DNA of 8,473 nucleotides from Pseudomonas sp. GTDB lineage: Bacteria > Pseudomonadota > Gammaproteobacteria > Pseudomonadales > Pseudomonadaceae. The translations under genes and the position numbers were made by a program. Shown in pieces: positions 1-7,706 of the stretch. The stretch covers positions 1 to 8,473 of the forward strand of contig JARDZH010000053.1 in NCBI GenBank assembly GCA_029240955.1. The letters are read 5' to 3'. The number at the start of each line of letters is the position of its first letter. Positions within the stretch are counted from its first letter, which is position 1. Below the pieces are notes generated by a model. It searched no databases and was not told the DNA's origin. It saw only the letters and a program-made list of their open reading frames with translations.

Positions 1-368
1 AAGCCGCTCGTGACAATCCGCGGGTGCTCAAAGAACCGGAGCCTATCGTCTACTTCCTGAATTTCGGCGAGAGCACGCTGGACCACGAGTTGCGCATGCA
101 CGTACGCGACCTCGGCGACCGCAACCCTGTGCTGGACGAGATCAACCGCTTCATCAACCGCGAATTCAAGAAGCAGAAGATCAACATTTCCTTCCGGCAG
201 ATGGAGGTCTACCTCAAGAACACGCACGGCCAGGAATACAAGATGGTGCCGATCGAGCCCGCCGACAAAGCCTTGCTGCCAGCCCAGCCAGGTCAGTCGC
301 CGGTGCTTGCCAAGGTGGAACCAGCGACTAAAGACGCCCCTGAGCCACCGGAATTGAAACTCGACTGA
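1..368 (+). CDS. mscK: MscK/KefA-type mechanosensitive channel, C-terminal end (partial)
   Basis: This is the 3' end of a large inner-membrane mechanosensitive channel gene. The reading frame is open from the left edge, with the first whole codon at base 3, so the GTG at 24 is internal and not a start. The visible ~121 residues match my memory of the E. coli MscK cytoplasmic C-terminal domain: an NPRVLKEPEP stretch, then YFLNFGESTLDHELR, then INRFINREFKKQKINI and a QMEVYLKN strand. In the family this alpha/beta domain lies below the MscS-like pore and forms part of the cytoplasmic cage. The last ~35 residues are Pro/Ala/Glu-rich and look like a disordered tail. MscK relieves turgor during osmotic downshift and in E. 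coli is gated by K+. The pore helices and periplasmic region lie outside the window. The TGA stop at 366-368 is 48 bp before selO on the same strand, so co-transcription is possible. Confidence 0.88.
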   Translation, partial: AARDNPRVLKEPEPIVYFLNFGESTLDHELRMHVRDLGDRNPVLDEINRFINREFKKQKINISFRQMEVYLKNTHGQEYKMVPIEPADKALLPAQPGQSPVLAKVEPATKDAPEPPELKLD

Positions 369-2688
<2,320 letters not shown>

Positions 2689-2758
2689 AACAAGCAACTC
2701 CGGAGCTTGGCAGCCTGACACCCACGCGTTCGAAAACTTGAGTGCCAGGCCGGGCTAT

Positions 2759-3199
2759 TTATCTCATGGTGAATTCGACTGTCCACTCATGAGTAGACGG
2801 ATTAGCACTCGTGATCTTTGCGTCGCACCGAGCTCCGTCTGGAGAACTCGCAGCTTTATTCCACTTGGGCGCGGGCCTGCCCTTGTCGAAGCTCTTGACG
2901 TAGCTTGACATGAACCTGCAGGTTTTGTTGCCAACCTTGTAGCGCACGTTTGCAGTAGTGAAGCCTGCTGACAGCCTGCCCTCAACCTGGTAGCTGTCAC
3001 TGTACCCAGGAGACAGTGTCGTGACAGGGGCGCTGCGCGTAGATGAACGAGTCAGCACCTCCTGTTGATTCATCGGGTTATATATAGCTTCCTTATCACT
3101 ATTATTCTTGACAACAATCGTTACCGTCGGCCCTGCTTGAGCAAGGCCACTTACAGCAAATGCCGCGCACACAATTACCCACTTGAATTTATTATTCAT
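2759..3199 (-). CDS. Small secreted or periplasmic protein, function unknown
   Basis: This 146-residue protein has a clear Sec signal peptide: basic MNNKFK, a hydrophobic core, then GLAQA with probable cleavage before GP at residue 23. I preferred the ATG at 3199 over the one at 3217 because GGTGG lies five bases before it and the longer form would place a Glu in the signal n-region. The mature part (~124 residues) is rich in alternating polar/hydrophobic stretches (TVTIVV, SYQVEG, VRYKVG, EWTVEFTMR) that suggest a beta-sandwich. It holds only two cysteines, C94 and C125, a plausible disulfide pair across the export route. I do not recognise the family. Aegerolysin-like or other small secreted beta proteins are a weak possibility based only on size and strand pattern. 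It is transcribed toward the 274-residue gene, 70 bp away, so the two may share a transcript. Confidence 0.8.
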   Translation of the reverse strand: MNNKFKWVIVCAAFAVSGLAQAGPTVTIVVKNNSDKEAIYNPMNQQEVLTRSSTRSAPVTTLSPGYSDSYQVEGRLSAGFTTANVRYKVGNKTCRFMSSYVKSFDKGRPAPKWNKAASSPDGARCDAKITSANPSTHEWTVEFTMR

Positions 3200-3236
3200 T
3201 TCAACCACCAATTTCAATTATTAAAAACTTGAAATC

Positions 3237-3265
3237 AACGTAGCGCTACTTATCAAGACTTTCAA
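3237..3265 (-). promoter_or_regulatory. Candidate sigma-70 promoter for the secreted-protein gene
   Basis: Reading the minus strand, TTGAAA (3265-3260; 5 of 6 to the -35 consensus) is followed after 17 bases by TACGTT (3242-3237; 3 of 6 to the -10 consensus), about 40 bp before the ATG at 3199. The surrounding 3200-3400 region is AT-rich, as promoter regions often are, and holds no gene that I can see. The -10 match is weak, so this is only a best guess. Confidence 0.25.
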
Positions 3266-3407
3266 GCCCGTCAAAAACAGGCTCTCGAAAGGATAGTTGA
3301 CATAAAACCCAAGCAATAACGGGCCGTGAGCCCCTTAACTTGTAGGAGACTTCTGAAATACGCCCTTAAAAGAAAATAAATAAATGCCAAAAAGTGTTCA
3401 GACTGCC

Positions 3408-3439
3408 GACTGGCTCTTGTCCTGACACAAAAGCCCGTC
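3408..3439 (-). terminator. Imperfect hairpin downstream of the racemase gene
   Basis: GACTGGCTCTTGT (3408-3420) pairs with ACAAAAGCCCGTC (3427-3439), giving a 13-position stem with two mismatches and a six-base loop, 13 bp past the racemase stop. On the minus strand a five-T run lies about 14 bases beyond the stem, farther than in a classic intrinsic terminator. The position between two co-oriented genes fits termination, but the strength is doubtful. Confidence 0.35.
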
Positions 3440-3452
3440 GCTCTGTTACTGG

Positions 3453-4154
3453 TCAGTCAGCTTTGCGCAGCAGCCATTCGAGCCCCATCGCGACGTGCTG
3501 TTCTGCGCTGTCGATCAAGGGAAGCGGGCTGTCAGCACCATCCAGCAGCAAGCCGATTTCCGTGCAGCCGAGAATCGCCGCTTCAGCACCCTCGTCGCGC
3601 AACTGACACAGGGCATCGAGATAGAAGTCTCGCGTGGATTGCCTGAAGTCGCCCAGGCACAGTTCACTGAAGATCGCGCGGTCGATCTCTACCATCGTTT
3701 CGTCGCTGGGCAGCAACACTTCTATGGAAAACCGCTCGGCCAAGCGCTGGCGATAGAACTCCTCCTGCATGGTGAAGCGCGTGCCGAGCAGTGCCGCGCG
3801 CTGCACGCCTTGTGCCTGCAACGCCAGACCGACCGCATCTCCGATGTGCAGTAAAGGAATCTGCACGGCCGATTCGATGGCAGGTGCGACCTTGTGCATG
3901 GTGTTGGTCGCCAGTAGCAGAGCACCTGCACCCGCGCTTTCCAGTTTGCGCGCGATGTCGGCGAGCTGAGCGCCGGCCTCCTCCCAATGGCCGGATTTCT
4001 GCAGGGCGGCGATCGGTGCGAAATCCACTGAATGCAAAAGCAGCGGCGCTGAATGCAAGCCTCCCAACGCGTCGCGAACGCCCTCGTTCAGCCATTTGTA
4101 ATAGGTGGCTGTGGATTCCCAGCTCATACCGCCGATCACGCCAAGGGTCTGCAT
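3453..4154 (-). CDS. ygeA: Aspartate/glutamate racemase family protein (YgeA type)
   Basis: A cofactor-independent amino-acid racemase of the Asp/Glu racemase superfamily, 233 residues, the usual size for two Rossmann-like halves. The N-terminal LGVIGGMSWEST is the family's substrate-binding signature. The first catalytic position, in LLLATNTMHK, is Thr (T83) rather than the usual Cys, while the second, in AILGCTEI, is Cys (C197). From memory, E. coli YgeA has the same Thr83/Cys197 pair and is described as an atypical L-Asp/L-Glu-specific racemase, so this is probably an intact YgeA-like enzyme and not a dead one. It has no signal peptide and is presumably cytoplasmic. D-amino acids from such enzymes can feed peptidoglycan or signalling, but the substrate cannot be read from sequence. 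The ATG at 4154 has an AGG about nine bases upstream. It is divergent from the PAAR gene across a 203-bp gap. Confidence 0.92.
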   Translation of the reverse strand: MQTLGVIGGMSWESTATYYKWLNEGVRDALGGLHSAPLLLHSVDFAPIAALQKSGHWEEAGAQLADIARKLESAGAGALLLATNTMHKVAPAIESAVQIPLLHIGDAVGLALQAQGVQRAALLGTRFTMQEEFYRQRLAERFSIEVLLPSDETMVEIDRAIFSELCLGDFRQSTRDFYLDALCQLRDEGAEAAILGCTEIGLLLDGADSPLPLIDSAEQHVAMGLEWLLRKAD

Positions 4155-4223
4155 GTCGTCACGCCTTGTGAGGTTTGGAGGTCAAGACTAAGCGCCATCG
4201 CGGCCGCCCGCCAGCCCGTTCGC

Positions 4224-4242
4224 TGGTCGTTTCGCACGACCA
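4224..4242. promoter_or_regulatory. Perfect palindrome in the racemase/PAAR divergent interval
   Basis: TGGTCGT at 4224-4230 and ACGACCA at 4236-4242 form a perfect 7-bp inverted repeat around TTCGC. It lies 70 bp upstream of the racemase start and 115 bp upstream of the PAAR start. The size and position fit an operator for a dimeric regulator acting on one or both genes. It could equally fold as a hairpin in an untranslated leader. No regulator gene for it is evident nearby. Confidence 0.35.
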
Positions 4243-4357
4243 CGAAATACCGGGCTGATTTTTCCGTAGGACTGGTCCTTAACGTCCATCGAGCGTCCCC
4301 ACGGCAGAGTTTTCCACCTAGCATCAGGGCTTTCGAACAGACACAGGAAGCAGCGCT

Positions 4358-4762
4358 ATGCCATATGTAGTCAGGGAAGGCGACCCAACCAGCACTGGAG
4401 GTTTCGTACTCACCGGGTCCGCGACCGAAGTGATCGATCTGCGTCGAGTGGCGCGCATGGGCGATCCAGTCTGGTGCCCGGCCTGCAAAAGCGTTGGGTT
4501 CATCGCCCAGGGAAATCCGACCTATGTGGACGAGTGCGTCGCCGTAGCCACGCAAGGCCACCACGTACAATGCGGGTGTCCGCCCGGCAGTAACTGGCTG
4601 GCTGCTTCACAGGAACATTTCAAGGCAGACATGGATGCAGCGATCCCCATCCCCGACGACATGGCCGCGCAGGCACGGCTGAACGCGGAGGCTCTGGCTG
4701 CTGCTATCAAGAACGGCACCTATAGCGTGCCAGTGCTCAGGCCGCTCGCGCCACAATCATGA
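4358..4762 (+). CDS. PAAR-motif protein (type VI secretion spike tip)
   Basis: PAAR proteins cap the VgrG trimer of the type VI secretion spike, sharpen it and carry effectors. This 134-residue protein shows the family pattern: an N-terminal REGDPTSTGG turn, the VARMGDPVWCPACK segment (residues 31-44) with C40 and C43, a central IAQGNPTYVDECVAV stretch, and GHHVQCGCPPGSN (68-79) with C72 and C74. The conserved His/Cys residues fit the Zn site that closes the cone. Residues 90-134 form a short Ala-rich helical tail with no recognisable toxin domain, so it is probably a bare tip or a carrier for a separate effector. The ATG has AGGA nine bases upstream. No vgrG, adaptor or toxin gene is adjacent, making it an orphan in this window. 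It is followed by a strong terminator. Confidence 0.87.
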   Translation: MPYVVREGDPTSTGGFVLTGSATEVIDLRRVARMGDPVWCPACKSVGFIAQGNPTYVDECVAVATQGHHVQCGCPPGSNWLAASQEHFKADMDAAIPIPDDMAAQARLNAEALAAAIKNGTYSVPVLRPLAPQS

Positions 4763-4769
4763 AGCACGC

Positions 4770-4796
4770 AAACGGGGCCGCTGGCCGGCCCCGTTT
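4770..4796. terminator. Strong GC-rich terminator between PAAR and parA-like genes
   Basis: AAACGGGGCCG (4770-4780) and CGGCCCCGTTT (4786-4796) form a perfect 11-bp stem around a five-base loop, seven bases after the PAAR stop and six bases before the stop of the convergent ParA gene. The A/T ends of the stem provide a short T-run on either strand, so it can serve both convergent genes. Confidence 0.85.
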
Positions 4797-4802
4797 GGCT
4801 TG

Positions 4803-5582
4803 TCAGGAATGAGCGTTGGTTTCAAGCCAGTGATGCAACTCGACGAACTGTTGGGTCAGCTTGTGGCGCGGCTCGAAATGAACCAACGGCATGCTTGCCT
4901 GGTGAGACTCACGCATCTTCACTGATGCATTGAGATAGACCGGCAGCACCGGAAGCCCTTCGCCCAGCAGCTCATCCAGCATCTGCTGCGGAAGGCTCGC
5001 CCGAGGCTGGAACTGGTTGACGATGATGCCTTCCACTTCCAGTCGCTCGTTGTGATCCTCTTTGAGATCTTCAACTTCCTGCAGCAAGCCATACAGCGCC
5101 TGACGAGAAAAGCTGTCGCAATCGAAAGGGATCAGCACGCGGTCTGCCGCAATCAATGCAGAAACCGCATAAAAATTCAGTGCGGGCGGCGTATCAAGAT
5201 AGATCCGCTCATAGTCGTTGCTCAGCTCGTCGAGCAGTTTGCGCAGCTTGTTGATCTTGTGTTTCGCTTCAAGCTTGGGCTGCAGATCGGCAAGCTCAGG
5301 CGTTGCAGTGACGACATGCAGGTTGTCATAGGGCGTTTCATAGATATCGACGTGGTTCTTCTTGCCGAACGGTCCGGGAGACAGCGTTTGCTTGAAGAAA
5401 TCGGCAATTCCCATCGGGATGTCGGCACCCGTGAGTCCGGTCAGGTACTGCGTCGAATTGGCCTGAGCATCGAGGTCGATCAACAGCGTCCGGTAACCTT
5501 CGTTAGCGCTGACTGCCGCCAGATTGCAAGCGATGCTGGACTTGCCGACACCCCCCTTCTGATTGAACACCACGCGACGCAT
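4803..5582 (-). CDS. Orphan ParA/MinD-family ATPase
   Basis: A 259-residue ParA-type P-loop ATPase. These dimerise with ATP, bind DNA non-specifically and position plasmids, chromosomes or protein complexes. The deviant Walker A motif NQKGGVGKSS carries the signature lysine K9 and K14. The A-prime motif is LIDLDAQ with D38, and Walker B is IYLDTPP with D130. A later RASLPQQMLDEL region and a MRESHQA segment are typical of soluble ParA proteins. I chose the ATG at 5582 because GGGAGG lies six bases before it and it gives the standard start directly before Walker A; the longer in-frame start at 5669 lacks homologous character. There is no N-terminal helix-turn-helix, so it is the short ParA type. 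No parB or parS-like cluster is visible, and it sits alone between convergent and intergenic DNA. I recall a conserved chromosomal orphan ParA in Pseudomonas that resembles it; its cargo is unknown to me. Confidence 0.93.
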   Translation of the reverse strand: MRRVVFNQKGGVGKSSIACNLAAVSANEGYRTLLIDLDAQANSTQYLTGLTGADIPMGIADFFKQTLSPGPFGKKNHVDIYETPYDNLHVVTATPELADLQPKLEAKHKINKLRKLLDELSNDYERIYLDTPPALNFYAVSALIAADRVLIPFDCDSFSRQALYGLLQEVEDLKEDHNERLEVEGIIVNQFQPRASLPQQMLDELLGEGLPVLPVYLNASVKMRESHQASMPLVHFEPRHKLTQQFVELHHWLETNAHS

Positions 5583-5605
5583 GAATAGCCTCCCTGAATG
5601 TTGAG

Positions 5606-5626
5606 CAATGGTGCAGCCTGCCATTG
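5606..5626 (-). promoter_or_regulatory. Inverted repeat in the leader of the ParA-like gene
   Basis: CAATGG (5606-5611) and CCATTG (5621-5626) are perfect 6-bp arms around nine bases, 12 bp upstream of the GGGAGG ribosome site of the ParA-like gene (5589-5594). It may be an operator, possibly for autoregulation as some ParA proteins do, or a leader hairpin. A six-base pair of arms can occur by chance. Confidence 0.25.
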
Positions 5627-6236
5627 ACGGCTCTGCGAATGGATCGAGTCTAGGCAATCCATGTGACAAGGGCGAGTTAAATCACAAATTTCAAGGGCCA
5701 CGGCGCGCTACCACCGCCCTTCCGCCATCGCAACGTTCAGTCAAGTATGGTTGCAGGTGACTTCCGCGCATAGGAAAGTATTGCTCAAAATATACATTGC
5801 AAGAATCACACTGTCCGTGTCTAGGCTGCATTAATAGTCAAGTCAGCGGGGTAACAATCAAGCCAACCTTCTACCGACTCATACACCACTTCTAGAACCC
5901 CTCCTACAAAAGCAGATAGCGCTTCCGAAAAACAAGTAGGAATTTTCTCTTAGCACTTATCTAGCTTGCACTAACTCATGAAATTGCTTATCTGACTCTA
6001 CATCTGGCTTCGAGCGGCGAGACATTTTATTACCACGACCGCTATGGCGCAAAGGCATAAACCACCGTGGCTGCCTTGCTGAAAAAGCCACAACAGTGCT
6101 TGACAAAATCATGCAAAACGAAAGAGCCACGGCTTATGAGATAACGCTTATAGGCTCGCTACCCATAAACTATTCAGAACAATGTGCATGACCACTAAAC
6201 ATTAACCAACACGTATACCGACGAAAGGAACTCACC
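5627..6236. other. Long AT-richer intergenic stretch, no intact gene
   Basis: About 600 bp with no intact ORF of useful size on either strand. From roughly 5740 onward the composition becomes visibly AT-richer than the flanking genes and stays so through the membrane-protein gene to 6656. The last part (5965-6191) reads like a decayed coding region, described separately. A 51-codon minus-strand frame at 5957-6112 exists but has no ribosome site. TCCTAC and GTAGGA arms near 5902 and 5935 are too far apart and too short to interpret. I see no tRNA, insertion-sequence end or phage attachment site. Confidence 0.6.
5965..6191 (+). pseudogene. Possible decayed 3' end of a gene, frameshifted
   Basis: Two overlapping plus-strand frames look protein-like and could be one frame before a single frameshift. 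The first, open from 5965, reads HLASSGETFYYHDRYGAKA and stops at 6058-6060. The second, one frame over, reads INHRGCLAEKATTVLDKIMQ from 6057 and continues with YEITLIGSLPINYSEQCA to a TGA at 6189-6191. Joined, they give about 75 residues with balanced composition. Neither has a start codon with a ribosome site at its beginning. I cannot name the family. The piece lies 45 bp before a small membrane-protein gene on the same strand, an order also seen for toxin/immunity pairs, but nothing in the residues shows a toxin. The alternative is chance reading of non-coding DNA. Confidence 0.33.
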
Positions 6237-6656
6237 ATGAAAGGTTTTTATCTTAGACATTTCTCTATTGTGATCGCCCTTAGCGTCGGCGGCTGGATTT
6301 CGCTTTGGCTTCCTGCTTATCATCCTCCTGTAGACCCATACGACTACGCTGCCTCTGAAGAAAAATACGGATATATTAGATATGTATTACTCATGTTTTT
6401 CATGACGGGCTTCTGCCTAGCACCGATTATTATTGGTGTATTATTTTTTTGTCTTGTAAATGTGCATCCTAGGGGAAAAGTTGAACGCACTGTTCTGACC
6501 CTTGTGTATTTTCCTATGTTTCTCTTTGCATCCGCCAGCTTTTATGAAAACGCCCTCGAAGTAGGTGTTACCTTATATTCTCTTCCCGCAACGCTGATTT
6601 ATCTGACTCTGGTGATCTATCTGACGTACGGTTTTCCGTCACGCGCGAACAACTGA
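6237..6656 (+). CDS. Small four-helix inner-membrane protein, unknown function
   Basis: A 139-residue integral membrane protein that I do not recognise. Hydrophobic segments at about residues 7-27, 49-74, 84-104 and 111-133 predict four membrane helices. The basic stretch HPRGKVER between helices 2 and 3 and the basic ends predict both termini in the cytoplasm by the positive-inside rule. The first external loop (28-48) is Pro/Asp/Tyr-rich. The ATG has AAAGGA six bases upstream, a good ribosome site, so the gene is probably expressed. Codon use is clearly AT-richer than in selO, the racemase or the LysR gene, suggesting horizontal acquisition. Its size and topology are compatible with an immunity protein, but also with many orphan membrane proteins. 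It converges on the LysR gene with a 43-bp gap in which I see no convincing terminator. Confidence 0.75.
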   Translation: MKGFYLRHFSIVIALSVGGWISLWLPAYHPPVDPYDYAASEEKYGYIRYVLLMFFMTGFCLAPIIIGVLFFCLVNVHPRGKVERTVLTLVYFPMFLFASASFYENALEVGVTLYSLPATLIYLTLVIYLTYGFPSRANN

Positions 6657-6699
6657 TCGTCTAGGTGCGCGATGAAAAGACCATTTCACAGCTTAAAGC

Positions 6700-7590
6700 T
6701 CATCCCGCCCGCTGCGTTACCAATTCCACGAACGCGCTGGCCATCGGCGACTGTTCGTCCTTACGCTGTGCCAGCCAGATCGGGCTGGAGGCGCCGGGGT
6801 CGAGCAAGGTGCGATAAACAACCCCGTCGATGCGCATACGCTGGTAAGACGCCGGCAACACCGTCACGCCGAGCCCAGCCGCGACCAGCCCGATGATGGT
6901 CATCACTTCGCCCGCTTCCTGAGTAATCAACGGGCTGAACCCCGCCGCACGCGCCAGGCTCAACAATTGCGCGTGCAGCCCGCTGCCATAACTCCTTGGG
7001 AAGAATACGAACGGCTCATTCGCTAAAGCCGACAGCTGTATTCCCTGCGTACTGCCTTCTGCCAACGGGTGATCGGCACGCATGACTGCCACCAGTGGAT
7101 CGCGCAGCAGTTCGACGGCGGTCAGCGATTCGGGGAGCGGTAAGGGGCGCATGATGCCGACCCGTATCGAACGATCTTCAAGGCAGGCCACGACGTCCTG
7201 ACTGGTCATCTCTTTCAGCGCCAGGTGGACGTCTGGATAGGTCTGGCGAAAGGCAAAGATCGCCTGAGGAATGCTTGATGTAAAAGGCGCCGATGCCGTG
7301 AAGCCGATCTTCAGCTCCCCCAGCTCGCCCAACTGCGCGCGACGCGCCACGTCTGCAGCTTTGTCTACTTGCGCCAGTACCTGACGCGCCTCGTCCAGAA
7401 ACAGGCGGCCCGCTTCACTCAGTTCAACCCGGCGGTTGGTGCGCTCGAACAAACGCGCACCCAGTTGCTGCTCCAGTGCCTGAATCTGCTGGCTCAACGG
7501 CGGTTGAGAGATGCCCAGAGACTGAGCGGCACGGCCGAAATGCAGTTCCTCGGCTACGGCGATGAAGTAACGCAAATGGCGCAGTTCCAT
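6700..7590 (-). CDS. ynfL: LysR-family regulator (YnfL-like)
   Basis: A 296-residue LysR-type transcriptional regulator of standard length. Residues 1-60 form the winged helix-turn-helix: MELRHLRYFIAVAEELHFGR, then AAQSLGISQPPLSQQI as the recognition element and RLFERTNRRVELSEAG as the wing. A linker helix (~60-88) leads to the effector-binding domain from GELKIGFTAS (~91) to the end, including a GEVMTIIGLVAAGLGV stretch that matches my memory of E. coli YnfL. It is divergent from the MFS exporter gene, the same arrangement as ynfL/ynfM in E. coli, so it very likely controls that gene and itself through the 116-bp interval. The effector is unknown. The ATG is preceded by GGGAAG. Confidence 0.94.
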   Translation of the reverse strand: MELRHLRYFIAVAEELHFGRAAQSLGISQPPLSQQIQALEQQLGARLFERTNRRVELSEAGRLFLDEARQVLAQVDKAADVARRAQLGELGELKIGFTASAPFTSSIPQAIFAFRQTYPDVHLALKEMTSQDVVACLEDRSIRVGIMRPLPLPESLTAVELLRDPLVAVMRADHPLAEGSTQGIQLSALANEPFVFFPRSYGSGLHAQLLSLARAAGFSPLITQEAGEVMTIIGLVAAGLGVTVLPASYQRMRIDGVVYRTLLDPGASSPIWLAQRKDEQSPMASAFVELVTQRAG

Positions 7591-7706
7591 GGTCTTCCCA
7601 TTGAGTCGTTTTGCATATCAAACAGGTCGAACAATATATTGGATCGGATTATTAGCGGGCGATATGATTTTTTCCTGTTCTACCCTCTTCTGCCCTGAGG
7701 TCTACC
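7591..7706. promoter_or_regulatory. Divergent LysR/MFS regulatory interval
   Basis: This 116-bp interval should hold the operators of the LysR regulator. CATATC (7614-7619) and GATATG (7661-7666) form an inverted pair 41 bp apart, flanking an AT-rich centre with AATATATT (7633-7640). LysR proteins usually bind a T-N11-A dyad plus an activation site near the -35 of the target, and the AT-rich centre is the best place for it. I cannot fix the exact half-sites. Confidence 0.5.
7639..7668 (+). promoter_or_regulatory. Candidate promoter of the MFS exporter gene
   Basis: TATGAT (7663-7668), one mismatch from the -10 consensus, is preceded after 18 bases by TTGGAT (7639-7644), which matches only the first half of the -35 consensus. 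A good -10 with a poor -35 is usual for promoters that need an activator, consistent with LysR control. The -10 overlaps the GATATG arm of the inverted pair. Confidence 0.4.

Noticed and set aside
317..348. GGAACC followed by CCAC, resembling an hrp box
   Set aside because: The spacing is 22 bases instead of 15-16 and the site lies inside the mscK coding end, oriented toward selO.
3321..3350. GGGC...GCCC followed by TGTAGGAG, resembling a fragment of a Pseudomonas REP element
   Set aside because: Only a four-base stem and a partial match to the usual REP flank; no second copy or full palindrome in the window.
3664..4095. 143-codon minus-strand frame within the racemase gene
   Set aside because: It is an Arg/Ala-rich alternative frame of the racemase gene with no independent ribosome site.
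5052..5588. 178-codon plus-strand frame across the ParA-like gene
   Set aside because: It is antisense to a gene with intact Walker motifs and has no plausible protein features of its own.
6100..6105. Consensus -35 box TTGACA upstream of the membrane-protein gene
   Set aside because: No acceptable -10 element lies 16-18 bases downstream, so I do not call a promoter there.
5957..6112. 51-codon minus-strand frame in the intergenic stretch
   Set aside because: It has no ribosome-binding site and overlaps a plus-strand reading with better protein character.
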